A DNA stretch of 64,000 nucleotides from a virus: IMG/VR virus record IMGVR_UViG_3300043436_002028, positions 1 to 64,000 of that record. One strand, given 5' to 3'. Below the pieces are notes generated by a model. That model saw only the letters and a list, made by a program, of their open reading frames with translations. It searched no databases and was not told the origin of the DNA. This document shows, in pieces, positions 1 through 9,350 of this stretch (positions are counted from its first letter, which is position 1; each line of letters begins with the position of its first letter). The translations under genes were made by a program, and so were the position numbers.

Positions 1-366
1 CCTTATTACTATTGTCTTGTAGTTAATGAGGAGCAATACGAGAAAGAGCTTACTAAACTAAAGATATCTAAAAAGATCTGGCCTGCTTTTATTTCTAAAG
101 GTGCAGATGCAACAACTCATTTCTTTTCACATGAGAGTGGCAAACAAATAGCAATTGTTACTATTGATGCCTCTAGAAAGGATGTGACACCTACTCAGAA
201 GGTAGCTTTAATTGTGCACGAAGCTGTTCATATTTGGCAAGCAATAAAGCTGTCAATTGGTGAGAAAGAACCATCGAATGAGTTTGAAGCCTATTCGATA
301 CAAGCAATTGTTCAAGAACTTCTGTTGGCTTATGACAGGGCTAACAGTAAGAAGAAAAAGAAATAA
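1..366 (+). CDS. HExxH metallopeptidase-like protein (5' end missing)
   Basis: The reading frame is open from the first base, so the start lies outside the window; the GTG at 184 is internal. The visible 121 residues contain HEAVH, a zinc-binding HExxH pattern, followed about 20 residues later by NEFEAYSIQ, whose glutamate could be the third metal ligand as in gluzincin-type folds. The protein ends in a run of lysines. Similar short HEAVH proteins of unknown role are known to me from many tailed phages. The peptidase activity is an inference from the motif only. It is the last gene before the regulatory gap that precedes the terminase genes. Confidence 0.6.
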   Translation, partial: PYYYCLVVNEEQYEKELTKLKISKKIWPAFISKGADATTHFFSHESGKQIAIVTIDASRKDVTPTQKVALIVHEAVHIWQAIKLSIGEKEPSNEFEAYSIQAIVQELLLAYDRANSKKKKK

Positions 367-377
367 GCATTTAGAGA

Positions 378-394
378 ACCCGTTAAATTAACCC
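378..394 (+). promoter_or_regulatory. Repeat element copy 1, candidate phage RNA polymerase promoter
   Basis: ACCCGTTAAATTAACCC lies in the gap upstream of the terminase genes. The same sequence occurs at four other intergenic sites in this window on the same strand. Its core GTTAA-A-TTAAC is a perfect palindrome with one central base, flanked by CCC on both sides. Position, strand and conservation argue for a promoter used by a phage-encoded RNA polymerase; a dimeric protein operator is the alternative. Confidence 0.6.
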
Positions 395-401
395 AAGGAT
401 G

Positions 402-412
402 CCTCTCCGAGG
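402..412 (+). other. Small RNA hairpin after repeat element 1
   Basis: CCTC-TCC-GAGG forms a 4-bp stem with a 3-base loop, 7 bases after the repeat element. A second short inverted repeat (ATACC-TTTA-GGTAT) follows at about 417-430. Similar hairpins follow three other copies of the element, so these may be 5' mRNA structures. Confidence 0.35.
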
Positions 413-475
413 ATATATACCTTTAGGTATCCTTAATAACGCTATTATAGACGTTCTATATAGTTGTTATAGTAG

Positions 476-500
476 TTAGTTATTTATTATTAATAACTAA
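476..500. repeat. 9-bp perfect inverted repeat in the terminase leader
   Basis: TTAGTTATT at 476-484 pairs perfectly with AATAACTAA at 492-500 around a 7-base AT loop. It lies just upstream of the T7-promoter-like string at 503-523. It may be an RNA structure, an operator, or part of a packaging (pac/cos) region near the terminase genes; the sequence cannot decide. The rest of the 367-616 gap holds no gene that I can support. Confidence 0.4.
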
Positions 501-502
501 AA

Positions 503-523
503 TAATACTATCACTATATGGAG
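503..523 (+). promoter_or_regulatory. T7-promoter-like string
   Basis: TAATACTATCACTATATGGAG resembles the T7 consensus except for a one-base deletion after TAATAC and a T for the first G of GGG. It sits about 95 bases before the first terminase gene. It occurs once only, so it may be chance in an AT-rich gap. Confidence 0.25.
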
Positions 524-616
524 CGTCTTTAAAATGCCAGCTGTTACGTAAGTGCTTGATGCGTAACGGATTTTTGAATGAACTTTGAAGTTGAAACTGA
601 TAGAAGGAAGGCGCTT

Positions 617-1069
617 ATGGCTGAGAGTGATAATCAACAGCCCGCATGGAAGCCTGGTAATCAACTTGGTGTACCTAAGTTTCATGCTGGTGGACGTAAG
701 TCTGTGGCTAGATTGACACAACTCCGTTATGATCCTATTGGTGAGTTAGTCACTAACTACCGAAGATTAGAAGCTGAGTTAGAACGTCAAGAAAAGATAA
801 GAGATGGTATTATTGTGGAATTGACAGCCACAGGTAAACCTAAATCTTATCGACCTGAGGTACATCATGCCATCTATGATAAATTAATTGCAATAGGTGA
901 TAAATTGCTTCGTTATGGCTATGGACGTGTTCCTGAAACAACCATCGTTGAAGAAAAGAAACCTATGCCCTTAATTGTTAACTTAACAAAGAAGGGTGAA
1001 GTCTATGTGGCTAATGATACACAGCCCGATCAATTAGAATTTGATGAGGACAATGAAGATGACTATTAA
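617..1069 (+). CDS. Putative terminase small subunit
   Basis: A 150-residue protein directly upstream of the large terminase, with one small gene between them. The N-terminus (KPGNQLGVPKFHAGGRKS) is the Gly/Arg/Lys-rich segment seen at the start of many small-terminase-like phage proteins, followed by a helical, charged middle and a very acidic C-terminus (about 1035-1066). The ATG at 617 is preceded by GGAAGGCG, which is better than the in-frame ATG at 578. The expected role is recognition of phage DNA for packaging. The assignment rests on position and composition; I see no diagnostic catalytic motif. Confidence 0.5.
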   Translation: MAESDNQQPAWKPGNQLGVPKFHAGGRKSVARLTQLRYDPIGELVTNYRRLEAELERQEKIRDGIIVELTATGKPKSYRPEVHHAIYDKLIAIGDKLLRYGYGRVPETTIVEEKKPMPLIVNLTKKGEVYVANDTQPDQLEFDEDNEDDY

Positions 1070-1334
1070 ACGTGGTAAAGAAACATTTGAGGGATACAAT
1101 TCTCCAAAAAGAACACCAAATCATCCCAATAAATCGCATGCTGTGTTAGCCAAAGAAGGCACACAAGTTAAACTGATTAGATTTGGTCAACAAGGTGTTA
1201 GTGGGTCACCTAAACGTGAAGGTGAATCTGAAGCAGATCGTAAACGCAGAGAAGCATTTAAAGCTAGACATGCTGATGATATTGCAAAAGGCAAGATGTC
1301 AGCGGCTTATTGGGCTAATAAGGTAAAGTGGTAA
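1059..1334 (+). CDS. Small conserved phage protein next to terminase (DUF6321-like)
   Basis: A basic 91-residue protein overlapping the end of the preceding gene by 11 bases. The start at 1059 is chosen because GAGGA at 1045-1050 is well spaced from it; ATG 1053 is possible. The C-terminus has the pattern RKRREAFKARHADDIAKGKM and ends in AAYWANKVKW, which I recognise as a conserved ending of a small phage family usually encoded near terminase or portal genes. The function is unknown; DNA binding in packaging is only a guess from charge and position. Confidence 0.6.
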   Translation: MTIKRGKETFEGYNSPKRTPNHPNKSHAVLAKEGTQVKLIRFGQQGVSGSPKREGESEADRKRREAFKARHADDIAKGKMSAAYWANKVKW

Positions 1335-1335
1335 T

Positions 1336-2682
1336 ATGTCCATTAATCTTCATGCAGGCCAATCAGAGGTTTATGAAGATTTATTTGTAAACAAATCAAA
1401 TAGATTTGCTGTGGTTTGTTGTTCTCGGGGTTGGGGTAAGTCGTTTATGGCAGCAACCGCTGGTGTGACTGCTGTATTTGAACTTTTAGAGCTTGCTGAA
1501 AAAGTTCCTAACAAGATTGTTTACATTATCGCTCCGACATACGATCAAGTTACAGATATTTACTATCCTCTGATCAATTACGATTTGGGAATGGAAGACT
1601 ATGCACTTAAATCCTCTAGAGATTTAGGTCGTTTTGTGTTTCCTAAGAATGTGGAACTCCGCTTACTGTCATACGAAGCTGTTGAGAGAATGCGGGGTAA
1701 AGGTGCTTACTTTGTTGTGTGGGACGAAGTATCTTCCTGTAAGAAAGGTATTAGCCCTAAAGAAGCATGGCAAGGTGTTATACAACCGACAATTATAACA
1801 CGATGGTCTAATCAAAGAGCTTTGACCTATAAGGCTAAAAGTCCTGGTAGAGCTTTGATTATTAGTACACCAAAAGGTTATAACTATTTTCACGAACTTT
1901 ATACATATCAAGAATTAGATAGAAACTGGAAATCATATCACTTTGATTATACAGAATCGCCATTTCTTGATATTGCTGAAATCGAACGAATCAAAAAGAA
2001 CTTAGATCCTATTGAATTTGCATCTGAGTATCTTGCTAACTTTGCAGAGTCTGGCAATAACGTGTTCTATTGCTTTGACCGTAAGAAGCATGTTACCGAT
2101 GAAATACCCGACTTTGCCGAACCTTCTGATGGAGAACGTGGTGAAGACGTACATCTTAATATTGATTTTAACGTGGGTTTACAGTGTACTTCTGCTATGG
2201 CGATTAGAGGAAAGCAAATCCACATTTTGGAAGAGTTTAAAGGACACCCTGATACTGAAACTTTGGCAATTGCTATCCGTAATCGGTTTCAAGGGCACAA
2301 AATCTTTGCATACCCAGACCCATCAGGAAGAGCAAGAAAGTCCTCTGCTCCTGTCGGTCGGACTGACTTTTCTATTCTCGAATCTCATGGTATCAAGTGC
2401 TTGGCTCATAGCAAAGCTCCTCCTATTGTGGACTCCGTAGCCGCTGTTAATAGAAAATTAATGAATGCTGCAGGTGATATTGAACTTTATGTGCATCCTA
2501 GATGCTCAGGAGTGATAACATCACTTGAAAGAACAAAGTGGGTTGATAACAATCCAGATATAGCAACAATCGATAAGTCAGAAGGTGTTGAACACTTCTC
2601 TGATGGTATTAGATATGGTGTAGAATATTTATTTCCTGTCAATCAAGGAACAAAGAGAACATCTCGTGGTTTTTCTTTTTAA
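1336..2682 (+). CDS. terL: Terminase large subunit
   Basis: A 448-residue packaging motor. The ATPase half has a Walker A-like motif SRGWGKS with K35, and a Walker B motif VVWDE with D130/E131. The nuclease half shows LNIDFNVG (D277) and the C-terminal HFSDGIRYG (D423), matching the acidic metal-binding residues of RNase H-like terminase nucleases. The length is typical for terminase large subunits. It would dock on the portal (12882-14513), translocate DNA and cut the concatemer. It begins 2 bases after the preceding gene, in one operon with the small subunit. Placement of the motor far from the portal is caused by the fibre cassette in between. Confidence 0.93.
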   Translation: MSINLHAGQSEVYEDLFVNKSNRFAVVCCSRGWGKSFMAATAGVTAVFELLELAEKVPNKIVYIIAPTYDQVTDIYYPLINYDLGMEDYALKSSRDLGRFVFPKNVELRLLSYEAVERMRGKGAYFVVWDEVSSCKKGISPKEAWQGVIQPTIITRWSNQRALTYKAKSPGRALIISTPKGYNYFHELYTYQELDRNWKSYHFDYTESPFLDIAEIERIKKNLDPIEFASEYLANFAESGNNVFYCFDRKKHVTDEIPDFAEPSDGERGEDVHLNIDFNVGLQCTSAMAIRGKQIHILEEFKGHPDTETLAIAIRNRFQGHKIFAYPDPSGRARKSSAPVGRTDFSILESHGIKCLAHSKAPPIVDSVAAVNRKLMNAAGDIELYVHPRCSGVITSLERTKWVDNNPDIATIDKSEGVEHFSDGIRYGVEYLFPVNQGTKRTSRGFSF

Positions 2683-2690
2683 GGATTCAT

Positions 2691-3290
2691 ATGGCTCGAT
2701 CACGAATCACAAATACAACAGAAGACCTATTAACAGACTCTGGTGCTGTTCTGTGGTCTTTTGTTAAAGGTGAGCAGCTAGAATATCCTATTACACTTGA
2801 CTTTATTGAATCAACTAGCACTGTCCCATATTCGTATGAGGCAGTTGTAATTGAAGCTTTGAATGTAGCTGGTCAAACTGATAGACCTGTTACTAATAAG
2901 CCAAATGGTGTTCAAACTGTTTTAACAGTTAGAGTGCCTCTTTATAGAGGTGTGTGGGATTCTGCTCAAGCATACAACACAGAAGATGTTGTTTTATACA
3001 ACGGACTCTATTATAGAAAGTTAAGAGAAGCTACTGAAGCTGTAGTTAACTCTACAATTCCTTCAGCTAGCACTAAATGGACTACTACTGCGCCTAATAG
3101 AATTTACGTTCAGTTTCCATTAACACTTGGCGGTACGTGGGCTGTAGAGCCTCAAGTTGACAGCCCTGTTTATGGCTTCTTTGAGCTAAGAGTGTCTGAA
3201 CCTTCTAGTTATGGCTTTCCTAGAACATGGAAACCAATAAGAGGTATGGTTGAATTACTGTTTAGCCCGACACACCTAGTACCAGGTTAA
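2691..3290 (+). CDS. Virion-associated protein with a carbohydrate-binding-like segment
   Basis: 199 residues. An early beta-rich region resembles proteins of the connector/fibre type. The middle (WDSAQAYNTEDVVLYNGLYY) looks like the W...Y..gd.V.y.g..Y pattern of chitin-binding-type (CBM5/12) modules. It is the first gene of a cassette of surface proteins between terminase and portal. I infer a minor virion or tail-fibre-associated protein. No catalytic motif is visible. Confidence 0.5.
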   Translation: MARSRITNTTEDLLTDSGAVLWSFVKGEQLEYPITLDFIESTSTVPYSYEAVVIEALNVAGQTDRPVTNKPNGVQTVLTVRVPLYRGVWDSAQAYNTEDVVLYNGLYYRKLREATEAVVNSTIPSASTKWTTTAPNRIYVQFPLTLGGTWAVEPQVDSPVYGFFELRVSEPSSYGFPRTWKPIRGMVELLFSPTHLVPG

Positions 3291-3301
3291 TAGGAGGGCT
3301 T

Positions 3302-4831
3302 ATGGTAGACAAGACCGTTAAGTTATCTGCAAAAGAGTATAAAGCTTCTATAAATGTAGATTCAGGAGCTTTGTCTACTGGCTCTGCTTATACTAGCTCT
3401 GTAACTAAAAGCATCACTACAAAAACTGGTTATGATGAAGTAAAGACTGGCAGCGATAGTTCGCTTAATGTCTTTACTGACTTATCCGATATATTACATG
3501 ATAATATACCTGATAACTCGTTCTTCATTGGCCGTTACTTCGAAGATCGTGTTGTCTTCTCTGATCTTGTTGATACATTGCGTCAGAGGAATGTTGGATC
3601 TTTAGATACTAATTTAATTACAGATATTCATTCTGTAGCTATTTCAAAAGTTTTAAGAACAAATGCAGACATTGCAGATGTTGTAACTAAAACATTGACT
3701 AAAGCCTTTGTTGAAGCTACTTCTAACTTTGAAGATGTTACATTTGCAATAAGTAAAGGAATAGTCTCTACAACTTCACATTCCGATACTACTCGAAAAA
3801 CAGTTTCAAAAGCTTTAATCGAAATTCGATCATTGCAAGACGTTGTCAATAAACAAATTGTTAAAAACTTTACGGAAACACTTGATGCTACAGATGACTT
3901 CTTTGGTCAAGCAGTAGCAGATGATGATCAGTCTATCCAATTTGTAAAGAATATAACACATCTTGTTTATAAAACTGATGAATTCGCAAGGGTTGTAAGT
4001 TATGTAAGAAGCTTTGACTCAGTTAGCTCAGTTGAAGATTTGAAATCAATTGAAACAGGTAAAAACTTTCAAGAAGCTAAAACTGTTTCTGATGTTTTTA
4101 AATTAGTGATTGCGAAGTCTTTTGCCGACATTAACATACTCACTGAACAAGTCTTTAAAAGTGTTACTAAAACTTTTACTAATACAGTAAACAAATTAGA
4201 CTTTGTTGTAGTTGCATTTAATAAAATACCAACAGAGTCTCTAGTAACAACAGAGTTTATTAACTTCTTATTAAGTAAAGCTTTTAACGAATTAAATTCG
4301 GTCGTTGATAGTGCTACTTTGTTAGTTTCTAAAAATCGTATTGATGCCGTATCAACGTTAAGTGCAAAGTCAATTTCTATAAATAAACCTTTCCAAAACA
4401 TATCAGACGTATCTGACACTCTTGCTAAAAACTTAGCAAAACCGCTTAGCAGTTCGTCTTTTGTATCTGATACAGTAGATGTGGAGGCTATAAAGAACTT
4501 AACTGAATCTTTAGCTCCCACGGACACTCGTCTTATAAATACAACAAAACGAATAACAGATACTCAAATAACATCTGAAATAATTGGAAAATCATATTCA
4601 AAATCATTTCAAGATTTTGTACAGATAATTTCAACAGACTTCTTGGCAAGTCTAATAATTGAAGAAGCGCAAACTTCGACAAGCACCATCAGTGACTCTG
4701 CATCAAGGCATTCAACAAAGAATGTATCAGAATTAGTTGGCTCTACTCAAACTGTAGAGATATACAAACAAAGCTATTTCCTAGAAGACTATTCGTCTCA
4801 AAGGTATGCTGGTGAAATTTACACACTTTAA
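3302..4831 (+). CDS. Repetitive virion fibre-like protein
   Basis: 509 residues, rich in Ser, Thr, Asp, Val and Lys and nearly without Cys or Trp. Much of it is a degenerate repeat of roughly 20-30 residues built on K-(S/A/N)-(F/L)...S/V..D.V...-(S/T/V)K, for example around 3640-3880 and 4060-4450. Such repeats are common in phage surface fibres and suggest an extended, probably trimeric, beta-structure. The preceding AGGAGGG gives a strong ribosome site. It is followed by more fibre genes. The exact role is not known. Confidence 0.55.
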   Translation: MVDKTVKLSAKEYKASINVDSGALSTGSAYTSSVTKSITTKTGYDEVKTGSDSSLNVFTDLSDILHDNIPDNSFFIGRYFEDRVVFSDLVDTLRQRNVGSLDTNLITDIHSVAISKVLRTNADIADVVTKTLTKAFVEATSNFEDVTFAISKGIVSTTSHSDTTRKTVSKALIEIRSLQDVVNKQIVKNFTETLDATDDFFGQAVADDDQSIQFVKNITHLVYKTDEFARVVSYVRSFDSVSSVEDLKSIETGKNFQEAKTVSDVFKLVIAKSFADINILTEQVFKSVTKTFTNTVNKLDFVVVAFNKIPTESLVTTEFINFLLSKAFNELNSVVDSATLLVSKNRIDAVSTLSAKSISINKPFQNISDVSDTLAKNLAKPLSSSSFVSDTVDVEAIKNLTESLAPTDTRLINTTKRITDTQITSEIIGKSYSKSFQDFVQIISTDFLASLIIEEAQTSTSTISDSASRHSTKNVSELVGSTQTVEIYKQSYFLEDYSSQRYAGEIYTL

Positions 4832-4840
4832 GGACTCAAA

Positions 4841-5293
4841 ATGTTAAAAGATAGCATTTCCGCCAAAGGCACGTTAACTATTGTTGTTACCGATGCTGAA
4901 GGCAAGATCAAAGAGCAACATGAGAAAAACTTAGTTGTTTCTTCTGGTTTGGCTTTTATTACTAGCCGCATGGAAGGCGCTGCTTCTGCAGTTATGTCTC
5001 ATATGGCTATTGGTACTAGCTCTACTGCTGCTCAAGCCTCTGACACTGCCTTGTTAGCTCAAGCTGCTAGAGTTGCCTTGACTAGCACGACTCGTGTTAC
5101 TACAAACGTTACTAATGACTCAGTCCAATATGTTGCTACATTTGGTCCTGGCGTTGGTACTGGTGCTATTACTGAAGCTGGTGTTTTCAACGATGGTACT
5201 ACAGGCTCTATGCTCTGCCGTACTGTGTTTAACGTTGTCAATAAAGACGCTGCAGACTCAATGGCCATTACCTGGAAAATTGTTGTAGCTTAA
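4841..5293 (+). CDS. Tail fibre/collar-type structural protein
   Basis: 150 residues. The pattern KNLVVSSGLAFITSRM followed by MSHMAIGTSSTAA and a C-terminal EAGVF motif is one I recognise in a widespread family of small phage tail-collar or fibre-associated proteins, in which EAG(V/I)F is the most conserved part. It precedes the long fibre gene by 15 bases. I infer a structural adaptor between tail and fibre. The codons are a little richer in GC third positions than in the adjacent fibre genes. Confidence 0.6.
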   Translation: MLKDSISAKGTLTIVVTDAEGKIKEQHEKNLVVSSGLAFITSRMEGAASAVMSHMAIGTSSTAAQASDTALLAQAARVALTSTTRVTTNVTNDSVQYVATFGPGVGTGAITEAGVFNDGTTGSMLCRTVFNVVNKDAADSMAITWKIVVA

Positions 5294-5308
5294 TCTCAAG
5301 GGGCTAGC

Positions 5309-8300
5309 ATGGTTGCAATTACTACTAGAGAGATAGGTGCTACAGCCAAAGGTAGCCCCTTATCCAATGCCGAAATTGATAACAACTTTATCAATCTCAA
5401 AGCAGGTATTGAAAATCTTCCTAGTGAGATTGGTGCAATCACAAAGGACTTAATTGGTTTTCCAGATAGGACATCCAGTTCTTTATCATTTAACCAATCT
5501 ACTAGGACAATTACTTTAGCACCTGTCTCAGGTTCTTATACGATTTATAAAAACGGTACTGCAATAACAGTATCTACTACAAAGACGCTTGTTATCGCAG
5601 ATACGAGTGGAGGTCGCTATGTTAAATACGACACCACAACAAATGAATTAGTTGAGATTGGTTCTATTCCATCGTTTGCATCTGATATTCTTGTAGCATA
5701 TGTTTATTGGGATGCTGTAAATGATAAGGCGCTAGTATTTGCTGATGAACGACACGGATCTTCTAGAGATACCGAATGGCATAGACATCAACATTTAAAC
5801 GTTGGTGCTATTTGGAGATCAGGCGGAACTGCTAGTTATTCTGCAAACACTGCAGGTACAATGAATATTGGTTTTACAACGCCAATTACGCTGATTGATG
5901 AAGATCTTTCACACAGTATCGTTCATGCAGCATCACCTGTAAACAATTACGAGCAAATTCTCGAAACGACGGCTTATTTACCAGTACTTTACAAGAGCGG
6001 CAGTGCTTATATAATGTCAGAGCCTGCAGCATATCCGTGGCTTGCTCCTACTGCTGGAGGTTGTGTTAAATACAATCCTCTAACAAATGGCACAGGACAG
6101 TTAGTTGATTCTGATGGAAACAAATACATTGTTTATTGGATTGTAGCAACGAACGATGTTAAGTATCCCATAAAGGCATTTATTGGTCATCTGCAGCATG
6201 CAACACTAGATGATGCTTTTGGAGAAGCATTTAATCCTTCTGGTTTTGTATTGCCAGAAATTGCCGTAATGTATCAGGTAGTATTAGCAACTAGTGCTTC
6301 TACTGCAAATACTTTTAAAGCTGTAATTGCAGCTGTTAGACGAGCAACATCAAACGCTAACTATCAAACTTCAGTCTTACCTACAGACCATAGTAATTTA
6401 ACTGGAAGAAGTTCGGCTGATCAGCATACTATTTATGCTATTACAGGTCTTCAGTCAGCTTTAGATGCTAAGTTAGCAAGCTCTAGCTATACTGCTAGTG
6501 ATGTTTTAACAAAAATTAAAACAGTTGATGGTTCTGGAAGTGGTCTTGACGCAGATACTGTTGATGGTTTAAATCCTGAAAGCACAAACACTGCTGAAAG
6601 TCTTGTTAAAAGAGATGCCTCTGGAAACTTCAGTGCAGGGACTATCACTGCTGCTTTAACAGGTAATGCATCAACAGCTACTACATTACAAACAAGTCGT
6701 TCTATAGGTTTGAGTGGCGATGTATCAGGTAGTGCAAGTTTTAATGGTAGTTCAGATATTACTATTACTGCTACAGTTGCTGATAATAGTCATGATCATA
6801 CTATTGCTAACGTCACAGGACTTCAAACAGCTTTAGATGGAAAAGCAGCGGTAGGTCATATTCACACTCTTGACAATATTGTTGTAAATCAGTTAGCAGA
6901 TCCTAATGCAGATCGTATATTGTTCTGGGATGACAGTGCAAGCACTCATACATATTTAGCGCCTGGAACCGGTATCTCAATTACTAGTACAAGCCTTAAT
7001 GTATCAACTGCAAGCACTTCACAAGCAGGTATTGTTCAGCTTAACGATACTGTATCTAGTACATCTACAACATTAGCAGCTACAGCTTCTGCTGTCAAGG
7101 CAGCTTACGATCTTGCTAATAATGCTATACCGACATCTCAAAAAGGTGCTGCAAATGGTGTTGCTACGCTTGACGGTTCAGGTTTAGTTCCGTCTTCACA
7201 GTTACCAAGTTTTGTTGATGATGTTCTTGAGTATGCAAACTTAGCAAGCTTCCCTGTGTCAGGGACTACAGGTAAGATATTTGTAGCAATTGATACAGGT
7301 AAGACTTATCGTTGGTCTGGGTCCGCCTATGTTGAAATTTCAGCTTCTCCTGGTTCCACTGATTCAGTAACTGAAGGTTCTACGAATCTTTATTTTACTA
7401 ATGCAAGAGCAAGAGCTGCTGTATCGGCTTCAGGCAGTTTGAGTTATAATTCTAGCACTGGAGTTTTCTCATATACTCAGCCAACAAATATAAGTACATT
7501 CACTAATGATTCTAACTATGCTACCCAAAATTATGTAAGCACTAACTTCCAACCGTTAGATGCAGATTTGACAGCGATTGCAGGAATCTCTGCTACTTCT
7601 GGTTTACTTAGAAAAACTGCTTCTAACACTTGGTCTCTAGACACCAATACATATTTAACTGGTAACCAGACAATCACCTTCTCTGGTGATGTTTCAGGCT
7701 CAGGTTCTACTAGTGTCTCACTCACTTTAAATACAGTAAGTGCTACAAAAGGCGGGACTGGTTTAACATCGTATGCAATTGGTGATTTAATCTATTCAAG
7801 TGCTTCAAATACTTTAGCCAAATTAGCTGGTAATATTACTACGACTAAGATGTTCTTAAGTCAAACTGGTAATGGCTCAGCTTCGGCAGCACCAATTTGG
7901 AGTGCAGTATCTAAATCAGATGTTGGATTAGCCAACGTTGAGAACACTGCATTATCATCTTGGAGCGGTAGTGCTAACATCACCACTTTAGGCACTATAT
8001 CGTCTGGTACTTGGAATGCTACAACAATTTCTGTAGCTAAAGGAGGTACTGGTGCAACTACAGCTGCAGCCGCTAGAACAGGCTTAGGTGCTACAACTGC
8101 AGGTAGTAATTTATTTACAATTACTAATCCATCAGCAGTTACTTTCCTTAGATTTAATGCAGATAACACTGTATCAACCTTAGATGCTGCTAGCTTTAGA
8201 TCTGCTATCGGTGCTGGTACATCTAGCACTACAGGTACTGTTACATCTGTTTCAGGTACTGGTACTGTTTCTGGCTTGTCTCTCAGTGGTACTGTAACAT

Positions 8301-8974
8301 CTAGTGGAAATATTACATTAGGTGGCACACTATCTGTAACACCAAGTAATTTTTCTAGTCAAACAGCCAATTATGTCCTAGCTGCACCTAATGGAACGTC
8401 TGGTACACCAACATTTAGGGCTTTAGTCGCTGCTGACATACCAACCCTAAACCAAAATACTACTGGAACAGCCAGTAATGTAACTGGTACTGTTGCTTTG
8501 GCTAATGGAGGTACTGGCGCTACTAATGCATCCTCTGCTAGATCTAACTTAGGTTTAGCTATTGGCTCTAACGTTCAAGCTTGGGACGGTGATTTAGATG
8601 CTATTGCGGCATTAGCTGGCACTTCTGGTTTCTTAAAGAAAACAAGTACAAATACGTGGTCTTTGGATACTAGCACTTATTTAACAGGAAATCAGTCAAT
8701 AACCTTTTCTGGTGATGTGTCTGGTTCTGGTACAACAAGTGTTTCGTTAACACTTAGCACTGTTTCTGTTGGTAAAGGTGGTACTGGTAAAACATCATTA
8801 ACATCTAATTCATTGTTAGTTGGCAATGGCACAAGTGCTATATCTGAAATAGCACCTGGAACTGCTGGAAATACTCTTGTAAGTAACGGAAGCCAATGGG
8901 TGTCTCAAGCACCTGCAGCTTCTGGTGTATCAACTGGAAAAGCTATTGCCATGGCTATGATCTTCGGAGGTTAA
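5309..8974 (+). CDS. Long tail fibre
   Basis: 1221 residues, dominated by Ser/Thr/Gly/Ala. The C-terminal half contains many fibre repeats: LSGDVSGS, KGGTG, and two near-identical blocks of about 75 residues (about 7540-7775 and 8575-8800) sharing the pattern LDxDLxAIA...TSG(L/F)L(R/K)KT..NTWSLDT.TYLTGNQ.ITFSGDVSGSG. A DGSGSGLDADTVDG motif typical of tail fibres occurs near 6525-6560. The middle includes AxxHTI and NHTxI-like segments as in fibre shafts. It likely contacts the host surface. No chaperone or peptidase domain is obvious at its C-terminus, which ends in a short hydrophobic AIAMAMIFGG. Confidence 0.8.
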   Translation: MVAITTREIGATAKGSPLSNAEIDNNFINLKAGIENLPSEIGAITKDLIGFPDRTSSSLSFNQSTRTITLAPVSGSYTIYKNGTAITVSTTKTLVIADTSGGRYVKYDTTTNELVEIGSIPSFASDILVAYVYWDAVNDKALVFADERHGSSRDTEWHRHQHLNVGAIWRSGGTASYSANTAGTMNIGFTTPITLIDEDLSHSIVHAASPVNNYEQILETTAYLPVLYKSGSAYIMSEPAAYPWLAPTAGGCVKYNPLTNGTGQLVDSDGNKYIVYWIVATNDVKYPIKAFIGHLQHATLDDAFGEAFNPSGFVLPEIAVMYQVVLATSASTANTFKAVIAAVRRATSNANYQTSVLPTDHSNLTGRSSADQHTIYAITGLQSALDAKLASSSYTASDVLTKIKTVDGSGSGLDADTVDGLNPESTNTAESLVKRDASGNFSAGTITAALTGNASTATTLQTSRSIGLSGDVSGSASFNGSSDITITATVADNSHDHTIANVTGLQTALDGKAAVGHIHTLDNIVVNQLADPNADRILFWDDSASTHTYLAPGTGISITSTSLNVSTASTSQAGIVQLNDTVSSTSTTLAATASAVKAAYDLANNAIPTSQKGAANGVATLDGSGLVPSSQLPSFVDDVLEYANLASFPVSGTTGKIFVAIDTGKTYRWSGSAYVEISASPGSTDSVTEGSTNLYFTNARARAAVSASGSLSYNSSTGVFSYTQPTNISTFTNDSNYATQNYVSTNFQPLDADLTAIAGISATSGLLRKTASNTWSLDTNTYLTGNQTITFSGDVSGSGSTSVSLTLNTVSATKGGTGLTSYAIGDLIYSSASNTLAKLAGNITTTKMFLSQTGNGSASAAPIWSAVSKSDVGLANVENTALSSWSGSANITTLGTISSGTWNATTISVAKGGTGATTAAAARTGLGATTAGSNLFTITNPSAVTFLRFNADNTVSTLDAASFRSAIGAGTSSTTGTVTSVSGTGTVSGLSLSGTVTSSGNITLGGTLSVTPSNFSSQTANYVLAAPNGTSGTPTFRALVAADIPTLNQNTTGTASNVTGTVALANGGTGATNASSARSNLGLAIGSNVQAWDGDLDAIAALAGTSGFLKKTSTNTWSLDTSTYLTGNQSITFSGDVSGSGTTSVSLTLSTVSVGKGGTGKTSLTSNSLLVGNGTSAISEIAPGTAGNTLVSNGSQWVSQAPAASGVSTGKAIAMAMIFGG

Positions 8975-8975
8975 T

Positions 8976-9350
8976 ATGGCTGCACCAAATATTGTAAACG
9001 TTTCAACTATTATTGGAAAGACGGCGTACTTAACGCCTGCAAATACATCTGCAAACGTATTATTAGCAAACTCAGCAAGTAGTGGTAAAGTTTTTAAAAT
9101 AAACTCTATCATGGCTACTAATATTGATGGCACTAATGCTATTGCTGCTACGGTTTCTATAAACACCTCGGCAGGTGGTAGTGGAACTTCATATCAAATT
9201 GCTTCAACAATTTCTGTTCCTGCAAATGCAGCATTGATTCTTTGTGATAAATCCACAGCGTTTTATCTTGAAGAAGATAAATCAATTGTTGTAACTTCAG
9301 GCACGTCTAGCAAGATAGCATTTGTTGTAACTTACGAGGAGATTTCGTAA
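8976..9350 (+). CDS. Small virion/fibre-associated protein
   Basis: 124 residues, starting 2 bases after the fibre gene. It looks like one compact beta-sandwich: alternating hydrophobic strands, with no Trp and one Cys. The composition fits a capsid decoration or fibre accessory protein. It overlaps the next gene at its stop (TAATG). The family is not recognised beyond being a conserved type near fibre genes. Confidence 0.5.
   Translation: MAAPNIVNVSTIIGKTAYLTPANTSANVLLANSASSGKVFKINSIMATNIDGTNAIAATVSINTSAGGSGTSYQIASTISVPANAALILCDKSTAFYLEEDKSIVVTSGTSSKIAFVVTYEEIS

Noticed and set aside
2012-2440. 142-residue + strand frame inside terL
   Set aside because: Out-of-frame shadow of a gene with clear catalytic motifs; no ribosome site.
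7861-8328. 155-residue minus-strand frame in the long tail fibre
   Set aside because: Antisense of Ser/Thr/Gly/Ala repeats in the fibre; low complexity and no start signal.
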